From positions 1,550,001 to 1,614,000 of the forward strand of contig NZ_ACZV01000005.1 of assembly GCF_000176235.1 (NCBI RefSeq): DNA of 64,000 nt, in the 5' to 3' direction. Positions 24,365-32,655 of this stretch are shown here, piece by piece. The first letter of the stretch is position 1. Each line of letters starts with the position of its first letter. The DNA is from Vibrio orientalis CIP 102891 = ATCC 33934 (GTDB lineage: Bacteria; Pseudomonadota; Gammaproteobacteria; Enterobacterales; Vibrionaceae). The notes beneath the pieces are model-generated. The model searched no databases. It saw only the letters and a list, made by a program, of their open reading frames with translations, and was not told the origin of the DNA. Made by a program: the position numbers and the translations under genes.

Positions 24365-25360
24365 TTATTTATTTGATGCTAATGCGGCTTCGATTAGGTC
24401 CGTGCCGATATCTTTTTCAAACTGCTTCCACACTGGCTGAAGGGCTGTTACCCATTCCTGACGCTGCTCTGGTGTCAGCGAACGTACTTCACCACCCGCT
24501 TCGATGATGTTGTTCTTGTTCGCTAGATTCACGCGAGAAGATTCGGCATTACGTGTTGCTGTCACTTCTTGAATGATGGTGTTTAGCTGGTTACGTTGAT
24601 CATCAGGCAGACCTTTCCAGAAGTCTTTAGACGTCACGACTAGGTAATCAAGGATACCGTGATTGGTTTCCGTGATGCCGTCTTGAACTTCAAAGAACTT
24701 CTTGCCGTAGATGTTCGACCAAGTGTTTTCCTGACCGTCGATAACTTTAGTCTGTAGACCGCCGTACACTTCTTTAAACGACATTTTCTGAGGGTTTGCG
24801 CCTAACTGTTCAAACTGAGCAACCAGTACGTCTGACGCTTGAACGCGAAACTTAAGTCCTTTCGCATCTTCAGGAGAGATCAGCGGCTTGTTCGCTGACA
24901 TCTGCTTCATGCCGTTATGCCAAAACGCTAGACCTTGTAAGCCACGACGACGCATCGCATTTTTCAGCTTCTCACCCGACTCCGAGTTTTGGAAACGGTC
25001 AACCGCTTCAACATCTTCAAATAAGAATGGAAGGTCAAAGATACGGTATTTCTTCGTGAACTTTTCAAACTTTGATAGAGAAGGGGCAGCAAGTTGCACG
25101 TCACCGTTAAGCAGTGCTTCCAGCACTTTGTTGTCATCATACAGCGTCGAGTTAGGGAAAACCTGCATACACATTTTTCCGTCCATTTCGTCGTTTACAC
25201 GCTGTTCAAGTAATGAAGCCGCAATACCTTTTGGGTGCTTATCTGTGTTCGTTACGTGGCTGAACTTAATTACCGTTTCACCTGGATCACAGTTAGCGGC
25301 AGCGTTGAAGCTCGTGACAGCAAGAATCGAAGCAGATAGTAGGGTCAATGGCTTAAACAT
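24365..25360 (-). CDS. dctP: DctP, periplasmic C4-dicarboxylate-binding protein of a TRAP transporter
   Basis: 331 residues. The signal peptide spans about residues 1-22 (MFKPLTLLSASILAVTSFNA). Mature sequence shows VIKFSHVTNTDKHPKG and, near 165-190, GLKFRVQASDVLVAQFEQLG with the conserved Arg that binds the substrate carboxylate. QTKVIDGQENTWSNIYGKKF follows in pieces typical of DctP. It starts with AAGGAGAAT ahead of the ATG. It is the first gene of the operon, under a sigma-54 promoter. Confidence 0.95.
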   Translation of the reverse strand: MFKPLTLLSASILAVTSFNAAANCDPGETVIKFSHVTNTDKHPKGIAASLLEQRVNDEMDGKMCMQVFPNSTLYDDNKVLEALLNGDVQLAAPSLSKFEKFTKKYRIFDLPFLFEDVEAVDRFQNSESGEKLKNAMRRRGLQGLAFWHNGMKQMSANKPLISPEDAKGLKFRVQASDVLVAQFEQLGANPQKMSFKEVYGGLQTKVIDGQENTWSNIYGKKFFEVQDGITETNHGILDYLVVTSKDFWKGLPDDQRNQLNTIIQEVTATRNAESSRVNLANKNNIIEAGGEVRSLTPEQRQEWVTALQPVWKQFEKDIGTDLIEAALASNK

Positions 25361-25417
25361 TATTATTCTCCTTGTTAAATGAACAACCCCATCAATGGGT
25401 GTTGATAGATAACTAAG

Positions 25418-25435
25418 GGCAATAACTAAGCCAAC
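25418..25435 (-). promoter_or_regulatory. Sigma-54 promoter of dctPQM
   Basis: On the minus strand TTGGC-TTAGTTA-TTGCC has the invariant GG and GC dinucleotides separated by exactly ten bases (consensus TGGCAC-N5-TTGC). It predicts a start about 45 bases upstream of the dctP ATG. The presence of DctD next door makes the assignment strong. Confidence 0.85.
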
Positions 25436-25524
25436 TTATAGAAGAAGATTAAAGCAATAAATTTCAATGACTTATAAAAATCACATCATGATGAGTGTCT
25501 TTGGTTCAAATTTATTCAAAATAA

Positions 25525-25544
25525 ATGGGGGGATTCCCACCCAT
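25525..25544. promoter_or_regulatory. Candidate DctD upstream activating site
   Basis: Imperfect palindrome ATGGGGGG-ATTC-CCACCCAT (7 of 8 positions paired) about 95-120 bases upstream of the sigma-54 promoter, the distance usual for enhancer-binding proteins. Assignment to DctD is inference. Confidence 0.45.
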
Positions 25545-25615
25545 TAAAATGACCAGTACGGGTGAATTTATACCAAATGAGAAAGTAGCTTTGTCTATAA
25601 CGGGTTTGTAAAAAC

Positions 25616-25642
25616 AAATGGCAGCTATACAAGCTGCCATTT
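25616..25642 (-). terminator. Terminator of the sugar ABC transporter operon
   Basis: Perfect stem AAATGGCAGCT / AGCTGCCATTT with a five-base loop, followed on the minus strand by TGTTTTTA. It lies 144 bases beyond the last transporter gene. Confidence 0.8.
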
Positions 25643-25785
25643 TCGTTACTAGAGATGAGGTGAGCAATAAGGAGACATGACTGCCCACCTCCACTCACAA
25701 TGCATGATGGTTACTTCATGCTATGACTCTAAGATTAGTAGACTTCATTCATAATTACTAATAAACATATCAACTAATTCATCCA

Positions 25786-26901
25786 TTAGTTAAATTCGAT
25801 ACGTTGCTCAGTCGTCGCATCAAAGAACACCGCTTTTGAAAGATCAAAATGAAGTGGCGCAACTTGACCCGCAATAACATCAAATTCAGGCGATAAACGA
25901 CACGCAACTTCCTGCTCGTTAACTTTGATCATCGCAATGGTGTCCGGCCCAGTTGGTTCAAGGACCTCCAAGGTTAAATCTAACTGAGTGGTTGCTCCAG
26001 ATTCTTGGTTTTCGCTGTCTGTGATGTGCTCAGGACGCAGACCAATCACCACTTCTTTGCCATCTTGCTCACGCATGGATGCAGGTAAATTAATGTGATG
26101 TTCTTGTCCATTGCTCCCCTTGACTTTAATCACCGGCTTTTCTTCTGCATCTAGGTCGACCATGGTCTTGATAAAGTTCATCGATGGTGAGCCCATAAAA
26201 CCAGCAACAAACATATTGTTTGGCTTATTGTAGATCTCTTGCGGCGTGCCAAGTTGCTGCAACTCACCATCTTTCATTACCGCAATTCGATCCGCTAGCG
26301 TCATTGCCTCAATCTGATCGTGCGTTACGTAGACTATGGTGGTGTTGAGTTGCTGATGTAAGCGTTTGATTTGATGACGCATCTCGACACGCAGTTTCGC
26401 ATCGAGGTTTGAAAGAGGTTCATCAAATAGATACAACTTAGGTCGACGAGCCAGCGCACGCCCCATTGCCACACGTTGACGTTGCCCACCTGACAACTGT
26501 GAAGGCTTGCGATCAAGCAGATGGTCAATTTGCAGCATCTGAGCCACACGGTTAACCTCTGCATCAATATCTTCTTTTGGCATCTTACGAATCTTCAGGC
26601 CGAATTCGATATTGCCGCGCACAGTCATATTTGGGTAGAGCGCGTAAGACTGAAACACCATCGCGATATCACGATCTTTTGGTTCGACATTCGACACATC
26701 GTTACCATCAATCACGATTTCACCAGAGCTGATGTTTTCAAGCCCTGCAATGGTATTCATCAATGTCGATTTACCACAACCCGACGGCCCGACTAAGATT
26801 AGGAATTCTCCTGAGTCGATATCAATATCGATCCCTTTTAATGTTTCCTGCTCCGCTTTTGGATAGGTTTTACGGATTTGTTTAAGTTCTAGTGTTGCCA
26901 T
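25786..26901 (-). CDS. ABC transporter ATPase, MalK/UgpC type (GtsD-like)
   Basis: 371 residues. The nucleotide-binding domain holds Walker A GPSGCGKST (near 38), Q-loop FQSYALYPNMTV, signature LSGGQRQRVAMG (near 136), Walker B LYLFDEPLSNLD and the switch His in VTHDQ. A C-terminal MalK-type OB-fold regulatory domain (about 240-371) includes VVIGLRPEHI. It energises the permease pair encoded directly upstream (gap five bases). The role in glucose uptake is inferred from its partners. Confidence 0.9.
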   Translation of the reverse strand: MATLELKQIRKTYPKAEQETLKGIDIDIDSGEFLILVGPSGCGKSTLMNTIAGLENISSGEIVIDGNDVSNVEPKDRDIAMVFQSYALYPNMTVRGNIEFGLKIRKMPKEDIDAEVNRVAQMLQIDHLLDRKPSQLSGGQRQRVAMGRALARRPKLYLFDEPLSNLDAKLRVEMRHQIKRLHQQLNTTIVYVTHDQIEAMTLADRIAVMKDGELQQLGTPQEIYNKPNNMFVAGFMGSPSMNFIKTMVDLDAEEKPVIKVKGSNGQEHHINLPASMREQDGKEVVIGLRPEHITDSENQESGATTQLDLTLEVLEPTGPDTIAMIKVNEQEVACRLSPEFDVIAGQVAPLHFDLSKAVFFDATTEQRIEFN

Positions 26902-26906
26902 GATAA

Positions 26907-27764
26907 TTATCCTTTTACCGATCCAGCTGTTAAGCCGCGAACAAAGTATTTTCCTGCTAAGACGTAAACCAATAAGGTAGGCAGTGCCGCAATGATCGCC
27001 GCCGCCATGTCGACGTTGTACTCTTTAATCCCGGTACTGGTATTGACTAAGTTGTTCAGTGCCACCGTTATCGGCTGAGTTTCTGAACCGGAGTACACCA
27101 CGCCAAATAAGAAGTCATTCCAAATCGCAGTGAACTGCCAGATCACCGTCACCATAATGATTGGCGTTGATATCGGCAGAAGAATCTTAAAGAAAATGGT
27201 AAAGAACCCCGCTCCATCAAGCTTTGCTGCCTTAACTAGCTCATCAGGAATGCTGATGTAGAAGTTACGGAAAAACAGCGTCGTAAATGCCATCCCATAG
27301 ATTACGTGCACAATCACCAGACCCGTTGTGGTATTCGCGAGACCTAATTTGCCCAACACAGTGGCCATTGGTAGAAGAACAACTTGGAATGGAATAAAGC
27401 AGCCAAACAGTAATAAGCTGAAAAATAAGTTAGAGCCACGGAATTGCCATTTGGTCACAACGTAACCATTAAATGCGCCCAATAGAGTGGAAATAGCCAC
27501 TGCTGGAATCACCATCTGGAACGAATTCCAAAAATAGCCCTTAACGCCTTCACACTTCACGCCGGTACAAGCACTGTCCCAAGCCTTAAGCCAAGCATCA
27601 AATACCCACTCGGTCGGCAAGCTCATCAAGTTACCCGCCTTAATATCTGGCAAGGTTTTGAACGAGGTAATCACCATCACAAACAGTGGCATTAGGTACA
27701 CAAGACAGAAGAACAGCAATGTCGAGTAAATAAACAATCGAGAGAAATTGACACTCTGCATCAT
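26907..27764 (-). CDS. Sugar ABC transporter permease, MalG type (GtsC-like)
   Basis: 285 residues with six membrane segments. The EAA loop is visible as IPDELVKAAKLDGAGFFTIF (about 180-199), and the protein ends in RGLTAGSVKG, the common C-terminus of CUT1 permeases. It overlaps the upstream permease gene by four bases (ATGA), so the two are translationally coupled. Confidence 0.9.
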   Translation of the reverse strand: MMQSVNFSRLFIYSTLLFFCLVYLMPLFVMVITSFKTLPDIKAGNLMSLPTEWVFDAWLKAWDSACTGVKCEGVKGYFWNSFQMVIPAVAISTLLGAFNGYVVTKWQFRGSNLFFSLLLFGCFIPFQVVLLPMATVLGKLGLANTTTGLVIVHVIYGMAFTTLFFRNFYISIPDELVKAAKLDGAGFFTIFFKILLPISTPIIMVTVIWQFTAIWNDFLFGVVYSGSETQPITVALNNLVNTSTGIKEYNVDMAAAIIAALPTLLVYVLAGKYFVRGLTAGSVKG

Positions 27765-28684
27765 GATTTTTTCTCCCTAAGTTCAGAATATAGATACGGC
27801 ACAAGAATCGCTAAGATACCTGCTAGCATCATCATCGCACTGGCTGCGCCAAGACCAATTTGGCCGCGAGTAAAGGAGTGGGCATACATAAATAGCGCGG
27901 GTAAGTCTGACGAATACCCCGGCCCACCAGCTGTCATAGCGGTAACAAGGTCGAAACTCTTAATTGCGATATGCGACGTAATGATCACTGCGCTGAAAAA
28001 CACTGGCCTTAAACACGGCATAATGATGCGCCAGTAAATGGTTGGCAGATTAGCGCCATCTATTTGCGCCGCTTTGATAATTGAGGCGTCAATACCGCGC
28101 AAGCCAGCAAGGAACATTGCCATCACGAACCCTGAAGATTGCCAAACAGCAGCAATCACCAGTGTGTACACCGCCATATCTGAATCGACCAGCCAATTGA
28201 ATTTAAAGTCGGAGAATCCCCAATCTTGCATCAATTTTTCGATGCCAAGGCCTGGGTTTAAAATCCACTTCCAAGCGGTACCTGTCACAATAAATGACAG
28301 TGCCATTGGATAGAGGTAAATAGTGCGGATCGCCCCTTCTTGGCGGATATTTTGGTCAAGTAAGATGGCTAAGCCGACGCCAAGGCCGATCGCCACCAGC
28401 ATAAACAGCAATCCAAAGATGCCTAAATTGGTAATTGAGGTAATCCAACGGTCGTTTTCCATCAACTTTTCGTACTGTACAAAACCAGCAAAGTTGAAAC
28501 TTGGTAGAAAACGGGAGTTGGTCATTGAAAGTGCCGCCGTCCAAAAAATGTAGCCGTAGATACACACCACAGTTACTAGCGCGGTCGGGGCAAGAACGAT
28601 TTTCGGTAGCCAGTGTTGAAGTCTATCGGCCAAATTTGGCTTACGGGTCGACTTCTTCTCGTACCGATTTACAACGTGCTCCAT
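27761..28684 (-). CDS. Sugar ABC transporter permease, MalF type (GtsB-like)
   Basis: 307 residues with six predicted membrane segments. The EAA loop reads GIDASIIKAAQIDGANLPTI (about 205-224). It pairs with the MalG-type permease to form the channel. It lies 112 bases downstream of the binding-protein gene, with a large hairpin in between. Confidence 0.9.
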   Translation of the reverse strand: MEHVVNRYEKKSTRKPNLADRLQHWLPKIVLAPTALVTVVCIYGYIFWTAALSMTNSRFLPSFNFAGFVQYEKLMENDRWITSITNLGIFGLLFMLVAIGLGVGLAILLDQNIRQEGAIRTIYLYPMALSFIVTGTAWKWILNPGLGIEKLMQDWGFSDFKFNWLVDSDMAVYTLVIAAVWQSSGFVMAMFLAGLRGIDASIIKAAQIDGANLPTIYWRIIMPCLRPVFFSAVIITSHIAIKSFDLVTAMTAGGPGYSSDLPALFMYAHSFTRGQIGLGAASAMMMLAGILAILVPYLYSELREKKS

Positions 28685-28735
28685 AACGAATCCTTACGTC
28701 ATCAACCCAAATCAAATTTCCATTTGGGTAAAGGA

Positions 28736-28770
28736 AGGGCGAACAGGCTCCCCACAAGCCTGAACGCCCT
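28736..28770 (-). promoter_or_regulatory. Intercistronic hairpin between binding protein and permease genes
   Basis: Arms AGGGCGAACAGGCT and AGCCTGAACGCCCT pair over 12 of 14 positions with a seven-base loop. There is no T run on the minus strand, so it looks like an RNA-stabilising or attenuating hairpin that keeps binding-protein mRNA in excess, as in malE-malF. Confidence 0.6.
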
Positions 28771-28796
28771 TTGGGGGTGTTTGATATCAACGAAGA

Positions 28797-30044
28797 TTAG
28801 ATCGCTGCTTTAACCGCTTTCGCGAGTTTCTGTGCAGCTTGCTGAGGATCGGCATCAGCATCGTTAAAGAAGTTGGTCACAACATCGTAGATAGCGCCTT
28901 GAGCGTAGCTTGTTGTCGATAGACCATGCGCCATACTTGGTACAAGATCACCCGACTTCGCACTCGCTTTAAAGGTTGCCATTGAATCTAGAGCACATTG
29001 GTCAAACTTCGCCATGTCCATATCCAAACGTACCGGGATTGAGCCCTTGTTTAGGTTGAATACTTCTTGGAAGTCTTTAGTTAGGATGGTGCGCGCAAGA
29101 TCTTGTTGCGCTTTTTGATTGCCTTCATCGCTTAGCTCAAAGAAGGCAAAGCTATCGATATTGAACGTGAATTGGCCGCTCGTACCCGGTGCTGGCGCAC
29201 AGATGTAATCTTTACCTGGAACCTTACCCGCCGCAGTAAACTCACCTTTGGCCCAGTCGCCCATGATTTGCATTGCTGCTTCACCATTAATCACCATAGA
29301 GGTCGCAACGTTCCAGTCACGGCCTGGCGAGTTGGCATCAATGTAGTCACGAATTTTTTGGAACTTGGTGAACACTTCCACCATCTTGTCGCCAGACAAT
29401 ACGCTCATATCTAGGTCGACAAATGCTTTGTTGTAATCTTCACTGCCTAAAACGTCTAGCGCGACAGCTTCAAAGACCGTCGCGTCTTGCCATGGCTGAC
29501 CACCATGTGCCAATGGAACATAACCCGCAGCCTTAATTTTTTCAGCGGCAACGAAGAACTCATCCAGTGTGGTTGGAAGCTCTACACCCGCTTTTTTAAG
29601 CACTTCAGGGTTAGCCCAAATCCAGTTTACACGGTGTACGTTGACTGGCACCGCGACGTATTCACCATCAAACTTCATCACTTTTGTCACGACTGAAGGT
29701 AAGATTTCGTCCCAGTTTTCTTGTTTACCTGTGCTATCAAGAGACGTTAAGAAGCCTAAACCACCCCACTCCTGAATATCATGCCCTTTGATCTGTGCAG
29801 CAGAAGGTGGGTTACCTGATACCGCGCGGGTTTTCAGTACCGTCATCGCTGACTCGCCGCCACCACCAGCAACAGCGAAATCTTTCCAAGTATGATTTTG
29901 CTTCTCAAGCATATCTTTTAGCACGGCTGCTGACTTCGCTTCGCCGCCTGCAGTCCACCAGTGAAGCACTTCGACTTCGCCAGCACTTGCAACATTCGCC
30001 GCAGAAAGAAGGGATAGAGTAAGTAGGGTTTTATTAAGTTTCAT
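28797..30044 (-). CDS. Periplasmic sugar-binding protein, probably glucose/mannose type (GtsA-like)
   Basis: 415 residues. The signal peptide MKLNKTLLTLSLLSAANVASA is cut before GEVEVLHWWTAGGEAK. The mature N-terminus and AVAGGGGESAMTVLKTRAVS (about 58-77) and AAQIKGHDIQEWG (about 82-94) closely resemble Pseudomonas GtsA and the Thermus glucose-binding protein. The transporter-plus-two-component layout also copies the Pseudomonas gts/gltR-gtrS locus. Most vibrios rely on the PTS for glucose, so this may be a high-affinity or alternative sugar route. Substrate is not provable from sequence. Confidence 0.85.
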   Translation of the reverse strand: MKLNKTLLTLSLLSAANVASAGEVEVLHWWTAGGEAKSAAVLKDMLEKQNHTWKDFAVAGGGGESAMTVLKTRAVSGNPPSAAQIKGHDIQEWGGLGFLTSLDSTGKQENWDEILPSVVTKVMKFDGEYVAVPVNVHRVNWIWANPEVLKKAGVELPTTLDEFFVAAEKIKAAGYVPLAHGGQPWQDATVFEAVALDVLGSEDYNKAFVDLDMSVLSGDKMVEVFTKFQKIRDYIDANSPGRDWNVATSMVINGEAAMQIMGDWAKGEFTAAGKVPGKDYICAPAPGTSGQFTFNIDSFAFFELSDEGNQKAQQDLARTILTKDFQEVFNLNKGSIPVRLDMDMAKFDQCALDSMATFKASAKSGDLVPSMAHGLSTTSYAQGAIYDVVTNFFNDADADPQQAAQKLAKAVKAAI

Positions 30045-30167
30045 TATTATCTTCCATGTATTGGATTAGACATTCAGGCCAACAGCTCAATGACCCCAAG
30101 CGTTCTTGCTTGTACTAAAACGAGTCTAACCAAATAGAATTTTTTGATTGAAACAAACCGTAAAGAC

Positions 30168-30189
30168 AATGTAACAACAATGTTACATT
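30168..30189. promoter_or_regulatory. Palindrome AATGTAAC-N6-GTTACATT upstream of the binding-protein gene
   Basis: Perfect eight-base arms overlapping the stop codon of the sensor kinase, about 125 bases upstream of the binding-protein ATG. The half-site AATGTAAC occurs again at 32485-32492, upstream of the response regulator. It could be the regulator's operator or a weak hairpin. Confidence 0.4.
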
Positions 30190-31642
30190 AGACTTCTAAG
30201 CTAGATGGAATAAAGACTTGCGCGCGAAGTCCATTAGTAGGCAAGTTATCAATAATGAGATCTCCGCCATGTCCGTGCAGAATATTACGGCAAATCCCGA
30301 GCCCTAAGCCGTGTCCATCGTCATCTGTCGCTAAACGGTAATAAGGTTCAAAAACCGCTTCCAGTTTCTCTTCCGGGATACCCGGCCCTTGATCACAGAT
30401 GACCACTTTAATCCACTCGTCATCAGTGCTGATTTCGATGTTCGCTTTCATGCCGTATTTGACTGCGTTATCAACTAAGTTACTTAACACTCGTTTCATG
30501 GCGAGCGGCTTGGCCACAATCGGTTCCATCTCAGCGGGCGCAAATACAACTTGCTGCTGATACTGGTTTAACGGCTCGACAATCGAAATAATCAGTTCGT
30601 TCAGGTCGATATAAGCATTGTTTTCATGTAAGTCGGTGTCGCGAACACATTGCAAAGCCCCTTTCACCATCATCTCTAGCTCATCAAGATCGCGGTTAAA
30701 CTTCGAACGTTTCTCATCGCTTTCAAGCAACTCAGCACGAAGTCGTAAACGAGTGATCGGTGTTTTCAAATCATGGGAGATGGCTGAAAATAGGTGTTCT
30801 CGATCGGCGACATAGCGACGAATTCGTTGCTGCATACGATTAAACGCTCGCGTTGCAGTGATCAACTCACTCGCCCCCTCTTCTTTAAGTGGCGCTTGAT
30901 CAATGTCCATGCTCATTTCATTGGCCGCTTTTGCTAAACGCTTAAGAGGTTTGACTTGGCGACGTACCAGCAGATAAGTCAACGCCAATAAAATCGTCGT
31001 TGATAAAATGAGAAACAGTATTTGCTCTCGTCCAATCAAAGTATCGTCAAGGGTGACGTAAGGGGCGGGCAATAACGCCGCAATATAAAGCCATTCATGG
31101 GTGGCTAACTCAATCTGTACCACAAGAATTGGTGGGTCGATTGGCTTCAAGGTCAACGTGTGGTGAGCCCATGACTTGGGCAGATCATGTAAGTAGATAT
31201 CGTTTTTAAGCAGACGGAGATTATCGGGGTGAGAAAAATCAACCGAGATGCTTTCTGCTTTACGTAACTTATTCTCCAGAACCTTTTCAATCGAGTTAAT
31301 GGACGCTAACTTTAACGGCGTATCTTCGATCGGCTCGACAATCAACTGCTCTTTATTAAACGAAACAAAAAATCGTGTGCCGCCCATATTGCGAATCTGG
31401 TCTAACACGATATGACGATATTTTACCGGTAGTGATTGAAAGAACGTCACCGTCGAAGCGAACATATTCGCCATGCTCTCCGACGCATCTCGTATCCCTG
31501 CCAGCTCTTTATGTTTGGATTCAGTATACCAAATACTGGTGGCAACACCTTGCGCCAAAATGACGGCCAGTAAGGTCAATCCTAGCGTTCGACCAACCAG
31601 AGAATTTGGCTTAAATAACCGCAACCATGACCTATTGCTCAT
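30188..31642 (-). CDS. Sensor histidine kinase next to the sugar transporter (GtrS-like)
   Basis: 484 residues. TM1 at about 15-38 and TM2 at about 205-225 (ILFLILSTTILLALTYLLV) enclose a periplasmic sensor of roughly 165 residues. HAMP follows, then HisKA with SAISHDLKTPITRLRLR (phospho-His near 290). The ATPase boxes are NLVDNAVKYG, CDQGPGIP and GHGLGLGICRNI. It overlaps the response regulator gene by 11 bases. By analogy with GtrS it may sense a sugar or sugar acid in the periplasm; that is inference. Confidence 0.88.
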   Translation of the reverse strand: MSNRSWLRLFKPNSLVGRTLGLTLLAVILAQGVATSIWYTESKHKELAGIRDASESMANMFASTVTFFQSLPVKYRHIVLDQIRNMGGTRFFVSFNKEQLIVEPIEDTPLKLASINSIEKVLENKLRKAESISVDFSHPDNLRLLKNDIYLHDLPKSWAHHTLTLKPIDPPILVVQIELATHEWLYIAALLPAPYVTLDDTLIGREQILFLILSTTILLALTYLLVRRQVKPLKRLAKAANEMSMDIDQAPLKEEGASELITATRAFNRMQQRIRRYVADREHLFSAISHDLKTPITRLRLRAELLESDEKRSKFNRDLDELEMMVKGALQCVRDTDLHENNAYIDLNELIISIVEPLNQYQQQVVFAPAEMEPIVAKPLAMKRVLSNLVDNAVKYGMKANIEISTDDEWIKVVICDQGPGIPEEKLEAVFEPYYRLATDDDGHGLGLGICRNILHGHGGDLIIDNLPTNGLRAQVFIPSSLEV

Positions 31643-32354
31643 AGCTCACCGGAACAGCCAAAATGTAACCATTGCCCCGCATGGTTTTTATATAGTGAGG
31701 GAAGCGAGCACTGTCGCCCAAACGCTGACGAAGGCGACTCAGTTGTACATCGATACCACGTTCAAAAGGCAATGCTTCTCTCCCTCGCGTGGCAAAAGAT
31801 ATCGTGTCTCGGTCAAGCACTTCATTAGGCCGCTTTAAAAACAACATTAGCAGCGCAAAGTCGCTTCCAGAAAGGTCGTGACTTTGCTCTGTTTCTAAAT
31901 GGGTGATGCGGTGCGCAAGTGGATCAAGCTGCCAGTCGCCAAACACGATCGATTTGGCGGTTGAGCTCGCTGGTAGTTCTTCTGCCGGAGAGGCTCGGCG
32001 CAACACCGCTTTAATGCGCGCATTTAAATGTCGCGGGTTAAATGGCTTAGCAATGTAGTCATCGGCACCAATTTCCAAACCAATGATTTGGTCGGTGTCG
32101 TCTGAAACCGCAGTCAGCATGATGATTGGCACCGAAGATTGACGGCGAGTTTGCTGGCAAAGGGTAAAACCGTCGTCGCCGGGCAGCATCACATCGAGCA
32201 AGATTAGGTCGGGATAACCATTCAGCTCAATCTCAGCCTTCATTTGCTCACCGTCATTGACCGTACTCACTTGGTAACTTTGCTTGGTTAGATACTCTTC
32301 TAACAACTCACAAATTTCTTGATCGTCATCGACTACGAGAATCTTGGCTGACAT
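31632..32354 (-). CDS. OmpR-family response regulator (GltR-like)
   Basis: 240 residues. Receiver: VDDDQEI, phospho-Asp in DLILLDVMLPGDDGF (near residue 54), and AKPFNPRHL. DNA-binding winged helix (about 140-235) with FALLMLF, RDTISFATRGREALPFERGIDVQLSRLRQ in part and the end KTMRGNGYILAVPV. It is the first gene of the putative regulator-sensor-transporter unit running leftward. Confidence 0.9.
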   Translation of the reverse strand: MSAKILVVDDDQEICELLEEYLTKQSYQVSTVNDGEQMKAEIELNGYPDLILLDVMLPGDDGFTLCQQTRRQSSVPIIMLTAVSDDTDQIIGLEIGADDYIAKPFNPRHLNARIKAVLRRASPAEELPASSTAKSIVFGDWQLDPLAHRITHLETEQSHDLSGSDFALLMLFLKRPNEVLDRDTISFATRGREALPFERGIDVQLSRLRQRLGDSARFPHYIKTMRGNGYILAVPVSYEQ

Positions 32355-32559
32355 ACCCTTACCTACTACTACTACTTTAATTTATAAAGCGAGTGTAATC
32401 ATTAATCCGTTACTCATTGATCATCGAATAGCCATAATTTGAAACTCTCGCGGACACAGGTCACATCTCATTAACAAAATTAGCAATGTAACCGCTTCAA
32501 AACAGCGACTTTCCGTCTAAGCTAAACAAATAAATAGGACAATTACGCTAGGTGATGCA

Positions 32560-32655
32560 ATGAATATCGGTACGAGGTTATCCCGCTCTTTTTTGGCTAC
32601 ATTGATACCAAAAAACTCTCTTCATTGCGTTTTCAATGGTGCTAGTCAGCTATGA
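32560..32655 (+). CDS. Possible 31-residue leader ORF overlapping the hybrid kinase
   Basis: ATG at 32560 with AGGTGA just upstream, 31 codons, ending in TGA whose first two bases are the last two of the next gene's ATG (ATGA overlap at 32652-32655). The start MNIGTRLSRSFLATL looks like the cytoplasmic start of a membrane sensor. It could be a translational-coupling peptide or a remnant of an older sensor N-terminus. No other support is available. Confidence 0.4.
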   Translation: MNIGTRLSRSFLATLIPKNSLHCVFNGASQL

